A stretch of 51,159 nt of DNA, taken from NCBI RefSeq assembly GCF_001921205.1, contig NZ_MSIE01000028.1:1-51159 (forward strand), given 5' to 3'. Below, in pieces: positions 17,896-25,682 of the stretch. Source of the DNA: Actinophytocola xanthii (GTDB taxonomy: Bacteria > Actinomycetota > Actinomycetes > Mycobacteriales > Pseudonocardiaceae). The notes under the pieces were generated by a model that was given only the letters and a program-made list of their open reading frames with translations, had not been told where the DNA came from and did not search any database. The translations under genes and the position numbers were made by a program. The stretch's first letter is position 1. Every line of letters starts with the position of its first letter.

Positions 17896-18795
17896 ATGAC
17901 GTCCGTGACCAGCGCGACCGACACCGGCATCTTCGGGCCGGACTCGGTCACCTGGCAGCTGCACGCCGAGCCGGCGATGTGGCTCGCCGGCATCCGCAGC
18001 CTCTACCTGCAGGCGCTGGACCCGCGCACGGTCGCCGGCGTCATCCAGAACTCGGACTTCCGCAACGACCCCCTCGGGCGACTGGTCCGCACCGCCAACT
18101 TCGTCGGCGCCAGCACCTACTGCCCGACCGACGAGGTCGAGCGGCACGCGCTCCGGGTCAGGCAGGTGCACCGGGAGCTGCGGGTGGTCGACCGGGACAC
18201 CGGCGAGCGCTACCGCGTGGACGAGCCGGACCTGCTGCTGTGGGTGCACTGCGCGGAGGTCTCGTCGTTCCTGGCCGTCGTCCGCCGGGCCGGGTTCCCG
18301 CTCACCGCCGCACACGCCGACCAGTACCTGGACGAGCAGCGCAGGGCGGCCGCCCTGGTGGGCCTGGACCCGGACGAGGTGCCAGGCGACGTGGTGGCCA
18401 TGCGGGCCTACCTGGCGCACCGGCGCCCCCTGCTGCGCCGCACCGACGACGCCGACGAGATCTACGACTTCCTGCACCGCCCGCCGGTCAGCGGGTCGCT
18501 CGCGCTGGGCCTGCCGGTGTACGAGCCGCTGGTCGGCCACCTGGCGTACTCGCTGCTGCCGCGGTGGGCCACCGACCTCTACGGGCGCCGGCCCTACCCG
18601 AAGCCGGTCGCGACGGCCATGCTCCGCACGTTCTCCGGTGCGCTGCGCACCGCCCAGCGCACCGCTCGGCGCCTGGTCCGCGAGCCTCGGCTCGGACCGC
18701 TGCAGCCGCACCCGGTGCTGGCCGTGCGCCGGCTCGGCGTCTGGGCGACGCCCTCAGCCGCGCGTCTACCTAGGAGTGCGCCTCCTGGAACTTGA
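17896..18795 (+). CDS. DUF2236 (MpaB/latex-clearing-like) oxygenase family protein
   Basis: A 299-residue protein of the DUF2236 family (ER-bound oxygenase MpaB/MpaB'/Lcp-like). Diagnostic parts are an N-terminal SVTWQLHAEPAMWLAGIRSLYLQAL, a central LLLWVHCAEVSSFL with the heme- or metal-region histidine, and a helical C-terminus with YPKPVATAMLRTF. Characterised relatives are haem oxygenases of rubber or mycophenolic acid routes; most bacterial copies are uncharacterised. ATG 17896 is 47 bp after the ThDP gene, so it may belong to the same unit. The last 26 bp overlap the 3' end of lsr2 on the opposite strand. Confidence 0.83.
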   Translation: MTSVTSATDTGIFGPDSVTWQLHAEPAMWLAGIRSLYLQALDPRTVAGVIQNSDFRNDPLGRLVRTANFVGASTYCPTDEVERHALRVRQVHRELRVVDRDTGERYRVDEPDLLLWVHCAEVSSFLAVVRRAGFPLTAAHADQYLDEQRRAAALVGLDPDEVPGDVVAMRAYLAHRRPLLRRTDDADEIYDFLHRPPVSGSLALGLPVYEPLVGHLAYSLLPRWATDLYGRRPYPKPVATAMLRTFSGALRTAQRTARRLVREPRLGPLQPHPVLAVRRLGVWATPSAARLPRSAPPGT

Positions 18796-19102
18796 TCACC
18801 AGTGCCTGGGGGACCCGGCCGCGCTCGGCCACGGTCTCGCCCTGGCTGCGCGCCCACTCCCGCACCGCGTGGGTGTCGGGCTTGCCGTTGCCCTGGGCGG
18901 CGGCCGCCTTGCCGCGCTGCTTGCGCCCACCGGTACGGCGGGCGTGGCCGACGAACTCGGCGAGCGCGTCGCGCAGCCGGGAGGCGTTCTCGGCGGAGAG
19001 GTCGATCTCGAACTCGGCGCCGTCGAGGGCGAAGGCCACCGTCTCCTCGGCCGGGCCGCCGTCGATGTCGTCGACCAGTTCGAGGATGGTCTTCTGCGCC
19101 AC
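18770..19102 (-). CDS. lsr2: Nucleoid-associated protein Lsr2
   Basis: A 110-residue Lsr2, close to the usual 112. The N-terminal dimerisation domain reads AQKTILELVDDIDGGPAEET, and the C-terminal DNA-binding domain has THAVREWARSQG and the AT-hook-like RGR near residue 96 (ERGRVPQAL). Lsr2 bridges DNA and silences AT-rich, often acquired genes. A basic Ala/Lys/Gly linker (RKQRGKAAAAQGNGK) joins the domains. GTG 19102 is chosen because of GGAGGA 6-7 bp upstream and alignment with the family N-terminus; the longer frame is not supported. It converges on and overlaps the DUF2236 gene. Confidence 0.95.
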   Translation of the reverse strand: MAQKTILELVDDIDGGPAEETVAFALDGAEFEIDLSAENASRLRDALAEFVGHARRTGGRKQRGKAAAAQGNGKPDTHAVREWARSQGETVAERGRVPQALVIKFQEAHS

Positions 19103-19204
19103 TGGGTCCTCCGGGGGGGATCGCGAAACGAGCGAGACGAGGATATCCGCCCGGCCGCCGCCGGTGGGTGAGGTACGGCCGGTGTGGCGAGTGTCCCGAT
19201 GGGA

Positions 19205-19219
19205 CGGCCAGACTGGCCG
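19205..19219 (+). promoter_or_regulatory. Palindrome at crcB start
   Basis: CGGCCAG-A-CTGGCCG is a perfect 7-bp inverted repeat with a single central base, ending one base before the crcB start GTG at 19221. It could be an operator. No fluoride riboswitch resembling the crcB motif is recognisable upstream. Confidence 0.3.
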
Positions 19220-19220
19220 G

Positions 19221-19598
19221 GTGCGTACCGACCGCCGAACCGAGCTGCTCGCGGTCTCCGCCGGTGGCGCGGTCGGTGCGCTGGTCAGGTACGCCGCCTT
19301 CGCCGTCTGGCCGACGCGGTCCGGCGGGTTTCCGTGGGCGACCTTCGCCGTCAACGTGACGGGTTGCCTGCTGATCGGGCTGTCGATGGCGTTGGTCACA
19401 CCTCGGCTGTGGCGGGTCTTCCTTGGCCCGGGTCTGCTCGGCGGCTTCACCACGTTCTCCACCTACGCCGAGGAGGTCCGCGCGCTGCTGGACTGGGCGC
19501 GGCCGGGAACGGCCGTGGCCTACCTGGCCGCGACGGTCCTCGCGGCGCTGGCCGCGGTCGCGGCCGGCGGGTGGCTCGCGCGGCGGGCGCGCCGGTGA
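19221..19598 (+). CDS. crcB: Fluoride channel CrcB, first subunit
   Basis: A 125-residue four-helix CrcB/Fluc protein. The family core is seen as GGAVGALVRYAAF in TM1, FAVNVTGCLLIGL in TM2 and GLLGGFTTFSTYAEEV in TM3, whose Asn, Phe and Thr/Ser residues line the fluoride pore. It exports fluoride through the membrane as a dual-topology dimer. GTG 19221 is used because it opens the N-terminus just before TM1; no ribosome site is evident, so the mRNA may be leaderless. Its TGA overlaps the GTG of the second crcB (GTGA), so the pair is coupled and likely forms an antiparallel heterodimer. Confidence 0.9.
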   Translation: MRTDRRTELLAVSAGGAVGALVRYAAFAVWPTRSGGFPWATFAVNVTGCLLIGLSMALVTPRLWRVFLGPGLLGGFTTFSTYAEEVRALLDWARPGTAVAYLAATVLAALAAVAAGGWLARRARR

Positions 19599-19939
19599 CC
19601 GCGCTGCTGGTCCTGCTGGGCGGGGCGGTGGGGGCGCCGCTGCGCTATCTCGTCGGGATCTGGGCCAACCGGGCGCTGCCGTGGGGGACGCTGCTGGTCA
19701 ACGTGGCGGGGTCGGCGCTGCTCGGGGCACTCGGCGGGCTCGGCACGGCGGTGCCCGGACCGCTCGCGGCGCTGCTCGGCGCGGGGTTCTGCGGTGCGCT
19801 GACCACCTACAGCACGTTCGGTCTTGAGGTCGTGACGCTCGTCGAGCGCCGGCGCTACCTCGCGGCGGCCGGCTACGTGCTGCTGAGCGTTGGCGCCGCC
19901 GTCGGCGCGGCGGCGCTGGCGCACGCGCTGGTGGCGTAG
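19595..19939 (+). CDS. crcB: Fluoride channel CrcB, second subunit
   Basis: A 114-residue CrcB with LLGGAVGAPLRYLVG, TLLVNVAGSALLGAL and GFCGALTTYSTFGLEVV. It overlaps the upstream crcB by 4 bp. Paired crcB genes in Gram-positive bacteria encode oppositely oriented subunits of a heterodimeric fluoride channel; the positive-inside balance differs between the two here (Arg-rich C-terminus in the first, few charges in this one), in line with opposite topologies. It converges on the next gene with 6 bp between stops. Confidence 0.9.
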   Translation: MTALLVLLGGAVGAPLRYLVGIWANRALPWGTLLVNVAGSALLGALGGLGTAVPGPLAALLGAGFCGALTTYSTFGLEVVTLVERRRYLAAAGYVLLSVGAAVGAAALAHALVA

Positions 19940-19945
19940 CGGCGC

Positions 19946-21301
19946 TCAGGTGGGCGCCGGGATGTCCAGGGCCAGGGTCGCCAACCGCACCAGATCCGGG
20001 TCCTCCGGGGTGGACGGGGCGCCGACCCACACGGCCTGCACCAGCTTGAGGCTGTTGCCCTCCCGGCCGCTGGCGTAGGCCGCCGACTCGAAGAACGGCT
20101 TGACCTCACCCGGCCACGGCTGGTCCTCGGTGGACGGATCGGTGATCGCGCCGCTGCCCGGCAGGTCGGCCACCGCCTTCAGCTCGCCGGCCAGGGCGGT
20201 CTCCGGGAACCGCAGCACGGCGACCAGGAGCGCCGCCCGCCGCTCACCCGAGGTCGACTCGTACCGCATCCGGACCAGCTGGCCACAGCGGTTGCGCTCC
20301 AGCCACACCTGCACGTCGCCGTAGGCGTGGGCGGCGCAGTCGGTGTCGGAGACCGTTCCCTTCGGGGTGAAGGTGCGGCCGCCGATCTCGACCTCGTTGC
20401 TCTGGGTCGTGGTGGTGGGGCTGGCGTCCGCCGCGTCGTCCTCGTCGCCGGACGTGGCGACCGCGTACACGATGCCGCCCAGCAGCAGCACCGCGACCAG
20501 CACCGCGGCGCTGACCGGGAGCCAGCGCAGCGAGCCGGGGCGGGCCCGCGAGGTCGCCTTCGCGCTCGCCGGGGCCGGTGGTTTCGCAGTTGTCCCGCCC
20601 TCGGATGTCCGGGCTTTGGCTGTCCCTGTCTTGGATGTCCCGGTCCCGGATGGGGCGGTCACCGACGTGGCGGCCTCGGCCGTGGCCGCGAAGCCCTCCG
20701 CGGTCAGGTCGAGCGCGGCGAGGGCCGGGTTCTCCGGCTCGAGCGCCTCCAGCAGCGCCCTGGCCTGCTCGGCGGTGCACGGCCGGGGGCGGGTGGCCAG
20801 CTCGCGGGCGGCGGTGAGCAGCGTCGCCGGCTCGGGGTGCAGGACGCGGACGCCGCGCTCGAGGTCCTCTGCCGGCTGGTGGACCTCGGCGACGTACGGC
20901 CCGACCGCGATCACCGCGCCGACCGGCACGGGCTCCACGCCAGCCTGGTCGCGCACCGCCCGGTGCAGCAGGTGGGTGGCCTCCTCGATGCTCTCGGTGA
21001 CCTCGGCCGCGGGGTTCACCAGGCCGTCCGGCCGGCTCAGCGGCCAGCCGTCGGTCCGCCACTGCCCGGTCAGCGGCGCGTCCAGGCGCATGGCCGGGTC
21101 GGGCAGGTCCACGCCGGCGACCACCAGCACACCGCGGGGGAGTACCACGACCGCGTCCAGGCGCCGGGAGCCCTCGCCGGGGCGGTAGCCGACCAGCGCG
21201 ACCCCGCCCACGACCGTGTCGCCCCGGCCCCAGGACGCCAGCGCCGCCCGCACGTCCGCACCGACCTTTGAGGACTCCTCGCTCAGGCGGACCAGTCGCA
21301 C
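19946..21301 (-). CDS. Single-pass membrane protein with degenerate NERD-like N-terminus
   Basis: A 451-residue protein. Residues about 1-60 contain WGRGDTVVGGVALVGY and RRLDAVVVLPRGVLVVAGVDL, which resembles the start of a NERD (nuclease-related) domain, but the catalytic residues are not clearly kept. A Ser/Thr/Gly/Ala/Lys linker (near 235-270, imperfectly repeated TSKTGTAKARTSEGG) precedes one transmembrane segment (WLPVSAAVLVAVLLLGGIVY). The roughly 160 residues after it, including a Cys pair (DTDCAAHAYG, RNRCGQL), should be extracytoplasmic. Function unknown. GTG 21301 is chosen for the strong GAGGAGGTG 7 bp upstream. It is divergent from DUF3145. Confidence 0.72.
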   Translation of the reverse strand: MRLVRLSEESSKVGADVRAALASWGRGDTVVGGVALVGYRPGEGSRRLDAVVVLPRGVLVVAGVDLPDPAMRLDAPLTGQWRTDGWPLSRPDGLVNPAAEVTESIEEATHLLHRAVRDQAGVEPVPVGAVIAVGPYVAEVHQPAEDLERGVRVLHPEPATLLTAARELATRPRPCTAEQARALLEALEPENPALAALDLTAEGFAATAEAATSVTAPSGTGTSKTGTAKARTSEGGTTAKPPAPASAKATSRARPGSLRWLPVSAAVLVAVLLLGGIVYAVATSGDEDDAADASPTTTTQSNEVEIGGRTFTPKGTVSDTDCAAHAYGDVQVWLERNRCGQLVRMRYESTSGERRAALLVAVLRFPETALAGELKAVADLPGSGAITDPSTEDQPWPGEVKPFFESAAYASGREGNSLKLVQAVWVGAPSTPEDPDLVRLATLALDIPAPT

Positions 21302-21450
21302 GGCGCACCTCCTCGCTCCGCTCACCGTATCTGGAGGGCTACCCACCGCGGGGCGTGCCCTCAATCTGCCATCGGTGTGGCGGAAGCGACGTGCTCCGGG
21401 CAGAATGAGCGGCACAACAGAGATCGAGAGTGCGGGTCGAAGGCCACCGT

Positions 21451-21482
21451 GACGAGGACGTAGGGGAAGACGGTTCCTCGTC
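21451..21482 (+). promoter_or_regulatory. 5' UTR hairpin before DUF3145
   Basis: GACGAGGA (21451-21458) and TCCTCGTC (21475-21482) are perfect 8-bp complements with a 16-nt loop. The hairpin ends 7 bp before the GGAGGT ribosome site of the DUF3145 gene, so it could affect mRNA stability or translation. Confidence 0.35.
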
Positions 21483-21500
21483 GAGCAGCGGAGGTCAGCA

Positions 21501-21992
21501 GTGAGCACTCGTGGCGTGGTGTACGTCCACTCGTCGCCGTCTGCGGTATGTCCGCACGTCGAGTGGGCTATTTCGGGCACCCTTGGAGTCCGGGCGAACC
21601 TGCAGTGGACCGCGCAGCCGGCCACGCAGGGACAGCTCCGGGCCGAGTGCGGCTGGACCGGAGCGGCGGGGACCGGCGGCAAGCTGGTTGCTGCCCTCAA
21701 GGCGTGGCCGATGATCCGCTTCGAGGTCACCGAGGAGCCGAGCGAGGGCGTGGACGGGGAGCGGTTCTGCTTCGTCCCGACCCTGGGCCTGTGGCGGGCG
21801 AGAACTTCGGCCAACGGCGACATCGTCGTCGGCGAGGACCAGCTCCGCTCCCTCGCCACCGCGAGCAGGGCCGGTGAGGCGTTCGCCCACCGGGTCGACG
21901 AGCTGCTCGGCGCGTCCTGGGACGCCGCCCTCGAGCCCTACCGCCGCGCCGGCGACGGCGCCCCGGTCACCTGGTTGCACCGTGTGGGCTGA
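21501..21992 (+). CDS. DUF3145 family protein
   Basis: A 163-residue actinobacterial protein of the DUF3145 family, recognised from its N-terminus STRGVVYVHSSPSAVCPHVE and the later FVPTLGLWRARTSANGDIVVGED. The family is conserved near the fabD-fabH-acpP-fabF locus in actinobacteria, including Streptomyces, but no function is known. It looks cytosolic, with no signal or membrane segment. GTG 21501 has GGAGGT 6 bp upstream. Confidence 0.92.
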   Translation: MSTRGVVYVHSSPSAVCPHVEWAISGTLGVRANLQWTAQPATQGQLRAECGWTGAAGTGGKLVAALKAWPMIRFEVTEEPSEGVDGERFCFVPTLGLWRARTSANGDIVVGEDQLRSLATASRAGEAFAHRVDELLGASWDAALEPYRRAGDGAPVTWLHRVG

Positions 21993-22002
21993 GCGGGCTG
22001 TG

Positions 22003-22016
22003 GCACCCTAGGGTGC
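22003..22016. promoter_or_regulatory. 14-bp perfect palindrome at gene start
   Basis: GCACCCTAGGGTGC is a perfect 14-bp palindrome ending one base before the GTG at 22018. It contains TAGGGT, a sequence often seen at actinobacterial -10 regions, so it may be both a promoter element and an operator. There is no ribosome site between it and the start. Confidence 0.35.
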
Positions 22017-22017
22017 T

Positions 22018-22602
22018 GTGTCGCCCGCGCGTGGTCGCCAGCTGTGGCTGGTGCCGGTTCTGCTCATCATGGTGATCGTCACCGCGACCGGTGGTCTGCT
22101 GGCGCGGAACCTCTACGCGGACCCGGACACCGGGCCCTCGGACGTCGTCCAGCCCAGTGCCTCCTCGGTCCCGCCCGAGGAGGCGCCGGGGCCGCGCACC
22201 GTGCGCGGGGTGTTGGACGCGACCGAGCACCCCCTGTTCGAGTCCGTCCGGGGGGTGCTCCAGTCCTACTTCGACGCGATCAACGACCGCGACTACCTAC
22301 GCTGGACCGACACGGTTACCCGGCGCCGGCTCGAGCTGCAGCCGGAGCCGGTGTGGCGGGCGAGCTACCGGTCCACCCGGGACGGCAACATCGTCGTCTA
22401 CCGCATCGAGCTGGCGGAGACCGACCAGGCCCGGGTGCTGCTCAGGTTCACCAGCACCCAGGACGTGGCCGACGCGCCGAGCGAGCTGCCCGAGCCCTGC
22501 ATCAACTGGAACGTGGTGTTCCCCCTGGTGCTGGAGGACTCGGGCTGGAAGATCGACAGCGGTCCGACGACCGCGTCCCCCCAGCACGAGGCCTGCGGCT
22601 GA
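22018..22602 (+). CDS. Membrane-anchored or secreted hypothetical protein
   Basis: A 194-residue protein with an N-terminal hydrophobic helix (LWLVPVLLIMVIVTATGGLL, residues 9-28), an acidic Pro/Ser linker, then about 130 residues resembling an NTF2-like/DUF4878-type fold: VRGVLQSYFDAINDRDYLRW, VVYRIELAETDQARV and WKIDSGPT. Proteins of this shape are usually extracytoplasmic domains on a single anchor. A Cys pair near the C-terminus (EPCINWN, HEACG) could form a disulfide. No function can be assigned. GTG 22018 has no ribosome site and follows a palindrome, so leaderless translation is possible. It converges on accD 13 bp away. Confidence 0.7.
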   Translation: MSPARGRQLWLVPVLLIMVIVTATGGLLARNLYADPDTGPSDVVQPSASSVPPEEAPGPRTVRGVLDATEHPLFESVRGVLQSYFDAINDRDYLRWTDTVTRRRLELQPEPVWRASYRSTRDGNIVVYRIELAETDQARVLLRFTSTQDVADAPSELPEPCINWNVVFPLVLEDSGWKIDSGPTTASPQHEACG

Positions 22603-22615
22603 GGGGACGCCGCGC

Positions 22616-24055
22616 TCAGAGCGGGATGTTGCCGTGCGCGCCGCGGCCGGCAGGCGCGGCGGCCAGGGCCTCGGCCAGCTTCCGGCGGGTGTGGCGCGGC
22701 TCGATGACCTCGTCCACCACGCCGATCGCCATCGCCCGGTCCACGCCGCCGGCGATCCGCTCGTGCTCCTCGGTCAGGCGGGCGTGCAACGCCTCGCGCT
22801 CCTCCTCGGGCGCCGCGGCGAGCTTCTTGCGGTGCAGGATGCCCACCGCCGCCTTCGCGCCCATCACCGCGACCTGCGCCTCCGGCCAGGCGAACACGGC
22901 GGTCGCGCCAAGCGAGCGGGAGTTCATGGCGATGTAGGCGCCGCCGTAGGACTTGCGGGTCACCAGCGTCACCCTCGGCACGACCGCCTCGGCGAACGCG
23001 TGCAGCAGCTTGGCGCCGCGCCGGACGACGCCGTCCCACTCCTGGCCCACCCCCGGCAGGTAGCCGGGGACGTCCACGACCACGAGCAGCGGCACGCCGA
23101 ACGAGTCGCACATCCGGACGAACCTGGCGGCCTTCTCCGCCGACAGCGAGTCGAGGCAGCCGCCCTTGCGCAGCGGGTTGTTCGCGATCACGCCGACCGT
23201 GCGCCCGCCGAGCCGGCCGAGGCCGACGACGATGTTGGGCGCCCACTTCGCCTGCAGCTCCTCGAACAGGGGCCGCTCGTCGGCGTCGCGGTCGAGGATT
23301 CGGCGCAGCAGCGGCTTCACGTCGTAGGCGCGGTTGGGCTGCTCGGGGAGCAGGGCCCGCAGGTCCTCCTCGTCGCGCACCGCGTGCAGGTCGAACAGGC
23401 CGGGCTTGGCGAACAGGCCGGTGATCCGGCGCGCGCGCACGTAGGCGTCGTCCTCGTCGTCGGAGAGCACGTGCACCACGCCCGACTTGCGACCGTGCGC
23501 CTCGGCGCCGCCGAGACCCTCCTGGTCGATCTGCTCGCCGGTCACCGACCGCACGACGTCCGGGCCGGTCACGAACACCCGCCCGGCCGGGGACATGATG
23601 ACCACGTCGGTCAGCGCCGGCCCGTAGGCAGCGCCACCCGCAGCCGGGCCGACGACGACCGAGATCTGCGGCACCCGGCCGGAGGCCCGGATCATCGCCG
23701 CGAACACGCCGCCGACGCCGTCGAGCGACTCCACGCCCTCGGCCAGCCGGGCGCCCCCGCAGTGCCAGATCCCGATGACCGGGCACCGCTCCCGCACCGC
23801 GGTGTCGATGGCCTCGACGATGTGCCGGCACCCCTCGCTGCCCATGGCGCCGCCCATCTTGGTGGCGTCGGTGCAGTAGGCGATGACCCGCACGCCCTCG
23901 ATGCGCCCGCGGACCGCGTAGACGCCGCTGGAGTCGCTGGGTCGCAGCGGGGCGAGCGTGCCCTCGTCGAGCAGCTTGCCCAGCCGCACCTCCGGCTCGC
24001 GCGGGTCGATCTGCCGTGGTCCGTCCTGGGTTGGGTGGGTGGCCAGCGCAGTCAT
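22616..24055 (-). CDS. accD: Acyl-CoA carboxylase beta subunit (AccD6-like carboxyltransferase)
   Basis: A 479-residue biotin-dependent carboxyltransferase. Both crotonase-fold halves are visible: the N-half with GVGGVFAAMIRASGRVPQIS and VVGPAAGGAAYGPALTD (oxyanion-hole glycines), the C-half with VVDVPGYLPGVGQEWDGVVR, RKSYGGAYIAMNS and VAVMGAKAAVGILHRK. It carboxylates acetyl-CoA (and perhaps propionyl-CoA) together with a biotinylated alpha subunit encoded elsewhere, making malonyl-CoA for FabD. Position as the last gene after fabF equals accD6 of the mycobacterial kas operon. ATG 24055 follows AGAGGGGAC; the TTG 24 bp upstream is rejected. It starts 25 bp after fabF. Confidence 0.93.
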   Translation of the reverse strand: MTALATHPTQDGPRQIDPREPEVRLGKLLDEGTLAPLRPSDSSGVYAVRGRIEGVRVIAYCTDATKMGGAMGSEGCRHIVEAIDTAVRERCPVIGIWHCGGARLAEGVESLDGVGGVFAAMIRASGRVPQISVVVGPAAGGAAYGPALTDVVIMSPAGRVFVTGPDVVRSVTGEQIDQEGLGGAEAHGRKSGVVHVLSDDEDDAYVRARRITGLFAKPGLFDLHAVRDEEDLRALLPEQPNRAYDVKPLLRRILDRDADERPLFEELQAKWAPNIVVGLGRLGGRTVGVIANNPLRKGGCLDSLSAEKAARFVRMCDSFGVPLLVVVDVPGYLPGVGQEWDGVVRRGAKLLHAFAEAVVPRVTLVTRKSYGGAYIAMNSRSLGATAVFAWPEAQVAVMGAKAAVGILHRKKLAAAPEEEREALHARLTEEHERIAGGVDRAMAIGVVDEVIEPRHTRRKLAEALAAAPAGRGAHGNIPL

Positions 24056-24080
24056 CTGAAGTCCCCTCTGTGGTGCCAAG

Positions 24081-25328
24081 TCAGGCTGCGGTGAAGGCCA
24101 GGGCCACGTTGTGCCCGCCGAAACCGAAGGAGTCGTTCACGGCCGCGACGATCTCCATCTTGCGGGGCTCGCCGGCGACCACGTCCAGGCCGACCTTGGG
24201 GTCCTGGTTCTCCAGGTTGCGGGTGGCCGGGATGATGCCGTGGTAGATCGACAGCAGCGTCACGATGCTCTCCACGGCGCCCGCGCCGCCGACCAGGTGG
24301 CCGAGCGAGCTCTTCGGCGCGGTCAGCACGACGTGGTCACCGATCGCCCGCCTGATGGCCACGGCCTCGCCGATGTCGCCCACCACCGTCGAGGTGGCGT
24401 GCGCGTTGACGTGCCCGACGTCCTCGGGGGAGATCCCGGCCGTGCGGATGGCCTCGGTGATCGCGTTGACCTGGCCGATGCCCTCCGGGTGGTTGCCGGT
24501 GATGTGGTAGGCGTCGGAGGTGATGCCGGCTCCGGCGAGCCGGCCGTAGATCCGCGCGCCCCGTGCCCGCGCGTGGTCCTCGCGCTCGAGCACCAGCACG
24601 CCGGCGCCCTCGCCGAGCACGAACCCGTCGCGGTGGATGTCGAACGGCCGCGAGGCGCGCTCCGGCTCGTCGTTGCGCAGGCTCAGGGTCCGCGACTGGG
24701 CGAACCCGGCCACGGTGATCGGCGCGATGCAGGCCTCCGCACCGCCCGCGACCACCACGTCGGCCCGGCCGTTCTGGATCATCTGCCAGCCGGTGGCGAG
24801 GCCCTCGGCCCCGGACGCACAGGCCGAGGCCGGGGAGTGCACCCCGGCCCTGGCCATCAGCTCGATGCTGACGTGCGCGGCCGGCCCGTTGGGCATCAGC
24901 ATCGGCACGGTCAGCGGTGAGACCTTGCGCAGCCCCTGGTTCTCCAGCACGTCATCCTGGTCGAGCAGGGTGACCGGTCCGCCGATGCCGGTGCCGATGG
25001 CGACACCGAGCCGGTCCGGGTCCACCGACTGGCTCTCCCCGGTCGGGAGCTCGAAACCCGCGTCGGCCCAGGCCTGGCGGGCCGCGATGATCGCGACCTG
25101 CTCGCAGCGGTCGAGCCGGCGCAGCTGCACCCGCGGGAGCACCTCGGACGGTTCGACGGCAAGCGGCGCCGCCAGCCTCGACGGCAGCTCGAACCGGGAC
25201 ACCCAGTCGGCGTCGTTGGTTCGGATGCCGTTGCGGCCGGCGATCAGGCCGTCCCAGGTGGACGCGACGTCGCCTCCGAGCGGCGTCGTCGCACCCATGC
25301 CGGTGACGACCACATCGACCCTGCTCAT
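24081..25328 (-). CDS. fabF: Beta-ketoacyl-ACP synthase II (KasA/FabF)
   Basis: A 415-residue condensing enzyme. The Cys-His-His-type active site is complete: Cys170 in SACASGAEG, His310 in VNAHATST, Lys339 and His344 in APKSSLGHLVGGAG. Spacing matches mycobacterial KasA (C171, H311, K340, H345), one residue shorter. It elongates acyl-ACP with malonyl-ACP. Only one fabF copy occurs, whereas mycobacteria carry kasA and kasB in tandem. ATG 25328 follows GGAGGGGAC. It is the fourth gene of the fabD operon. Confidence 0.96.
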   Translation of the reverse strand: MSRVDVVVTGMGATTPLGGDVASTWDGLIAGRNGIRTNDADWVSRFELPSRLAAPLAVEPSEVLPRVQLRRLDRCEQVAIIAARQAWADAGFELPTGESQSVDPDRLGVAIGTGIGGPVTLLDQDDVLENQGLRKVSPLTVPMLMPNGPAAHVSIELMARAGVHSPASACASGAEGLATGWQMIQNGRADVVVAGGAEACIAPITVAGFAQSRTLSLRNDEPERASRPFDIHRDGFVLGEGAGVLVLEREDHARARGARIYGRLAGAGITSDAYHITGNHPEGIGQVNAITEAIRTAGISPEDVGHVNAHATSTVVGDIGEAVAIRRAIGDHVVLTAPKSSLGHLVGGAGAVESIVTLLSIYHGIIPATRNLENQDPKVGLDVVAGEPRKMEIVAAVNDSFGFGGHNVALAFTAA

Positions 25329-25368
25329 GTCCCCCTCCGTGGTGGTGTGAGGTCAGTTCGTGCGTGAG

Positions 25369-25623
25369 TCAGACGTTCTTGGCGACGTAGTTCACCGCGT
25401 CGCCCACGGTCTTCAGGTTGGCGAGCTCGGCGTCGGGGATCTTGACCTCGAAGCGGTCCTCGGCCTGGACGGCGATCTCCACCATGGACAGCGAGTCGAT
25501 GTCCAGGTCGTCCACAAAGGACTTGTCGGCGGTGACCTCGTCGGACTCCACGCCGGCGACCTCTTCGACGATCTCGGCGAGACCGGCGAGGATCTCTTCC
25601 TCGGTGGGCTTGGCGTTCGCCAT
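25369..25623 (-). CDS. acpP: Acyl carrier protein
   Basis: An 84-residue, strongly acidic ACP. The 4'-phosphopantetheine attachment site is Ser44 in LDIDSLSMVE. Length is nearer to Streptomyces AcpP than to the C-terminally extended mycobacterial AcpM (about 115). It carries the growing acyl chain between FabD, FabH and FabF. ATG 25623 has a good ribosome site (AGAAGGAGAG just upstream). Confidence 0.96.
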   Translation of the reverse strand: MANAKPTEEEILAGLAEIVEEVAGVESDEVTADKSFVDDLDIDSLSMVEIAVQAEDRFEVKIPDAELANLKTVGDAVNYVAKNV

Positions 25624-25682
25624 GGGTGTGCTCTCCTTCTGGTTGCTCCGGGCGGTGTGCCTCACCGCCGGAAGTCGGTGTA

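Noticed and set aside
19103-19220. Fluoride (crcB) riboswitch
   Set aside because: I could not match the conserved motif or pseudoknot elements; only a short palindrome is seen.
21408-21452. Short upstream frame before DUF3145 (15 codons)
   Set aside because: No ribosome site or stall motif is apparent; probably chance.
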